From positions 1 through 6,010 of the forward strand of contig JAFGPY010000010.1 of NCBI GenBank assembly GCA_016935955.1: a stretch of 6,010 nt of DNA, read 5' to 3'. Below the pieces are notes generated by a model. That model saw only the letters and a program-made list of their open reading frames with translations, made no database searches and had not been told where the DNA came from. Numbering within the stretch: the first letter of the stretch is position 1; the number at the start of each line of letters is the position of its first letter. Origin of the DNA: Planctomycetota bacterium. GTDB taxonomy: Bacteria; Planctomycetota; Phycisphaerae; FEN-1346; JAACEH01. The translations under genes were made by a program, and so were the position numbers. This document shows, in pieces, positions 5,806 to 6,010 of this stretch.

Positions 5806-6010
5806 TCAGCGGCCGGGGGTCGACGCCGAGGGCTCCGGCGATGGTCCAGAGAGCGCACCACGGATCGCCTGGCCGACGTCCAGGGCCTCGATCCGCTGCT
5901 CGATGGCCTTCACGGCCTCGGTGATCACCCGGCCCTGCGTCTCGACCGCCCGGGCGCGGTCGGTCCGCCCCCGGCTGCGGAAAAAACCCACGAGTTCCTC
6001 ATAGAACGCC
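5806..6010 (-). CDS. tail assembly chaperone G-like protein, C-terminal part (5' end outside window)
   Basis: The frame is open to the right edge of the window, so the start is missing. The visible end reads AFYEELVGFFRSRGRTDRAR, then an amphipathic helix (VETQGRVITEAVKAIEQRIEALDV) and a Ser/Pro-rich end before TGA (5806-5808). A GTG at 5989-5991 could be a start but has no clear ribosome-binding site, and the residues upstream of it (AFYEEL) fit the protein well. I do not recognise the fold directly. The chaperone call rests on position, one lipoprotein gene before the tape measure, and on the overlapping -1 frame with a slippery heptamer, the hallmark of G/GT gene pairs. Confidence 0.6.
   Translation of the reverse strand, partial: AFYEELVGFFRSRGRTDRARAVETQGRVITEAVKAIEQRIEALDVGQAIRGALSGPSPEPSASTPGR
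5950..5986 (-). promoter_or_regulatory. candidate -1 programmed ribosomal frameshift site: TTTTTTC plus stem-loop
   Basis: In the upstream gene's frame the codons GGT TTT TTC create the canonical X XXY YYZ heptamer T TTT TTC (5986-5980). Five nt later, CCGGG-(GG)-CG (5974-5966) can pair with CG-CCCGG (5956-5950) around a 9-base loop. This gives a 7-bp GC stem with a 2-base bulge, at a spacing typical of stimulatory structures. A -1 shift lands in the downstream T-like frame. It is the only canonical heptamer I find in the 193-nt overlap. The linker it would encode is rich in Pro, Arg and Gly, so the exact slip point is less certain than the existence of the frame switch. Confidence 0.5.

Overview
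The window is part of the tail-morphogenesis region of a prophage or phage, read almost entirely on the minus strand. Protein character points to a planctomycete (Planctomycetota) host. The two structural genes flanking the inserted plus-strand gene, and the small protein upstream of the lipoprotein gene, resemble families I know from planctomycete prophages. The DNA is GC-rich: hand-counted 60-base lines in the tail genes reach 72-80% G+C. No database search was possible, so the host call is an inference.

In minus-strand transcription order (right to left) the layout is: a tail-assembly-chaperone-like gene cut by the right edge (5806-6010); a small protein in the -1 frame relative to it (5576-5794, open without a stop back to 5998); a signal-peptide/lipoprotein gene joined to it by an ATGA overlap (5097-5579); a perfect 12-bp hairpin (5060-5090); a 784-residue TP901-type tape measure protein (2620-4974); a 268-residue tail-tip or tail-associated protein (1804-2610); a 309-residue virion structural protein (86-1012); and the first 42 codons of another exported protein (1-128, runs off the left edge).

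This order is broken by one plus-strand gene (1090-1794). It encodes a 234-residue lipoprotein, is clearly poorer in G+C (two counted lines give 47-50%), and has its own sigma70-type promoter with an 11-bp inverted repeat in the spacer. This is the architecture of a phage moron gene, a cargo gene expressed independently of the virion genes.

The most interesting signals are: (1) a probable gpG/gpGT-style -1 programmed frameshift at TTTTTTC, with a stem starting 5 nt downstream; (2) the autonomous moron lipoprotein and its possible operator; (3) a lipoprotein or membrane gene of unknown role between the chaperone genes and the tape measure, followed by a strong hairpin; and (4) a clean 11-residue Trp repeat in the tape measure protein. 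No tRNA, rRNA, CRISPR array, integrase, att site or insertion sequence was seen. There is no gene-free stretch longer than about 125 bases.
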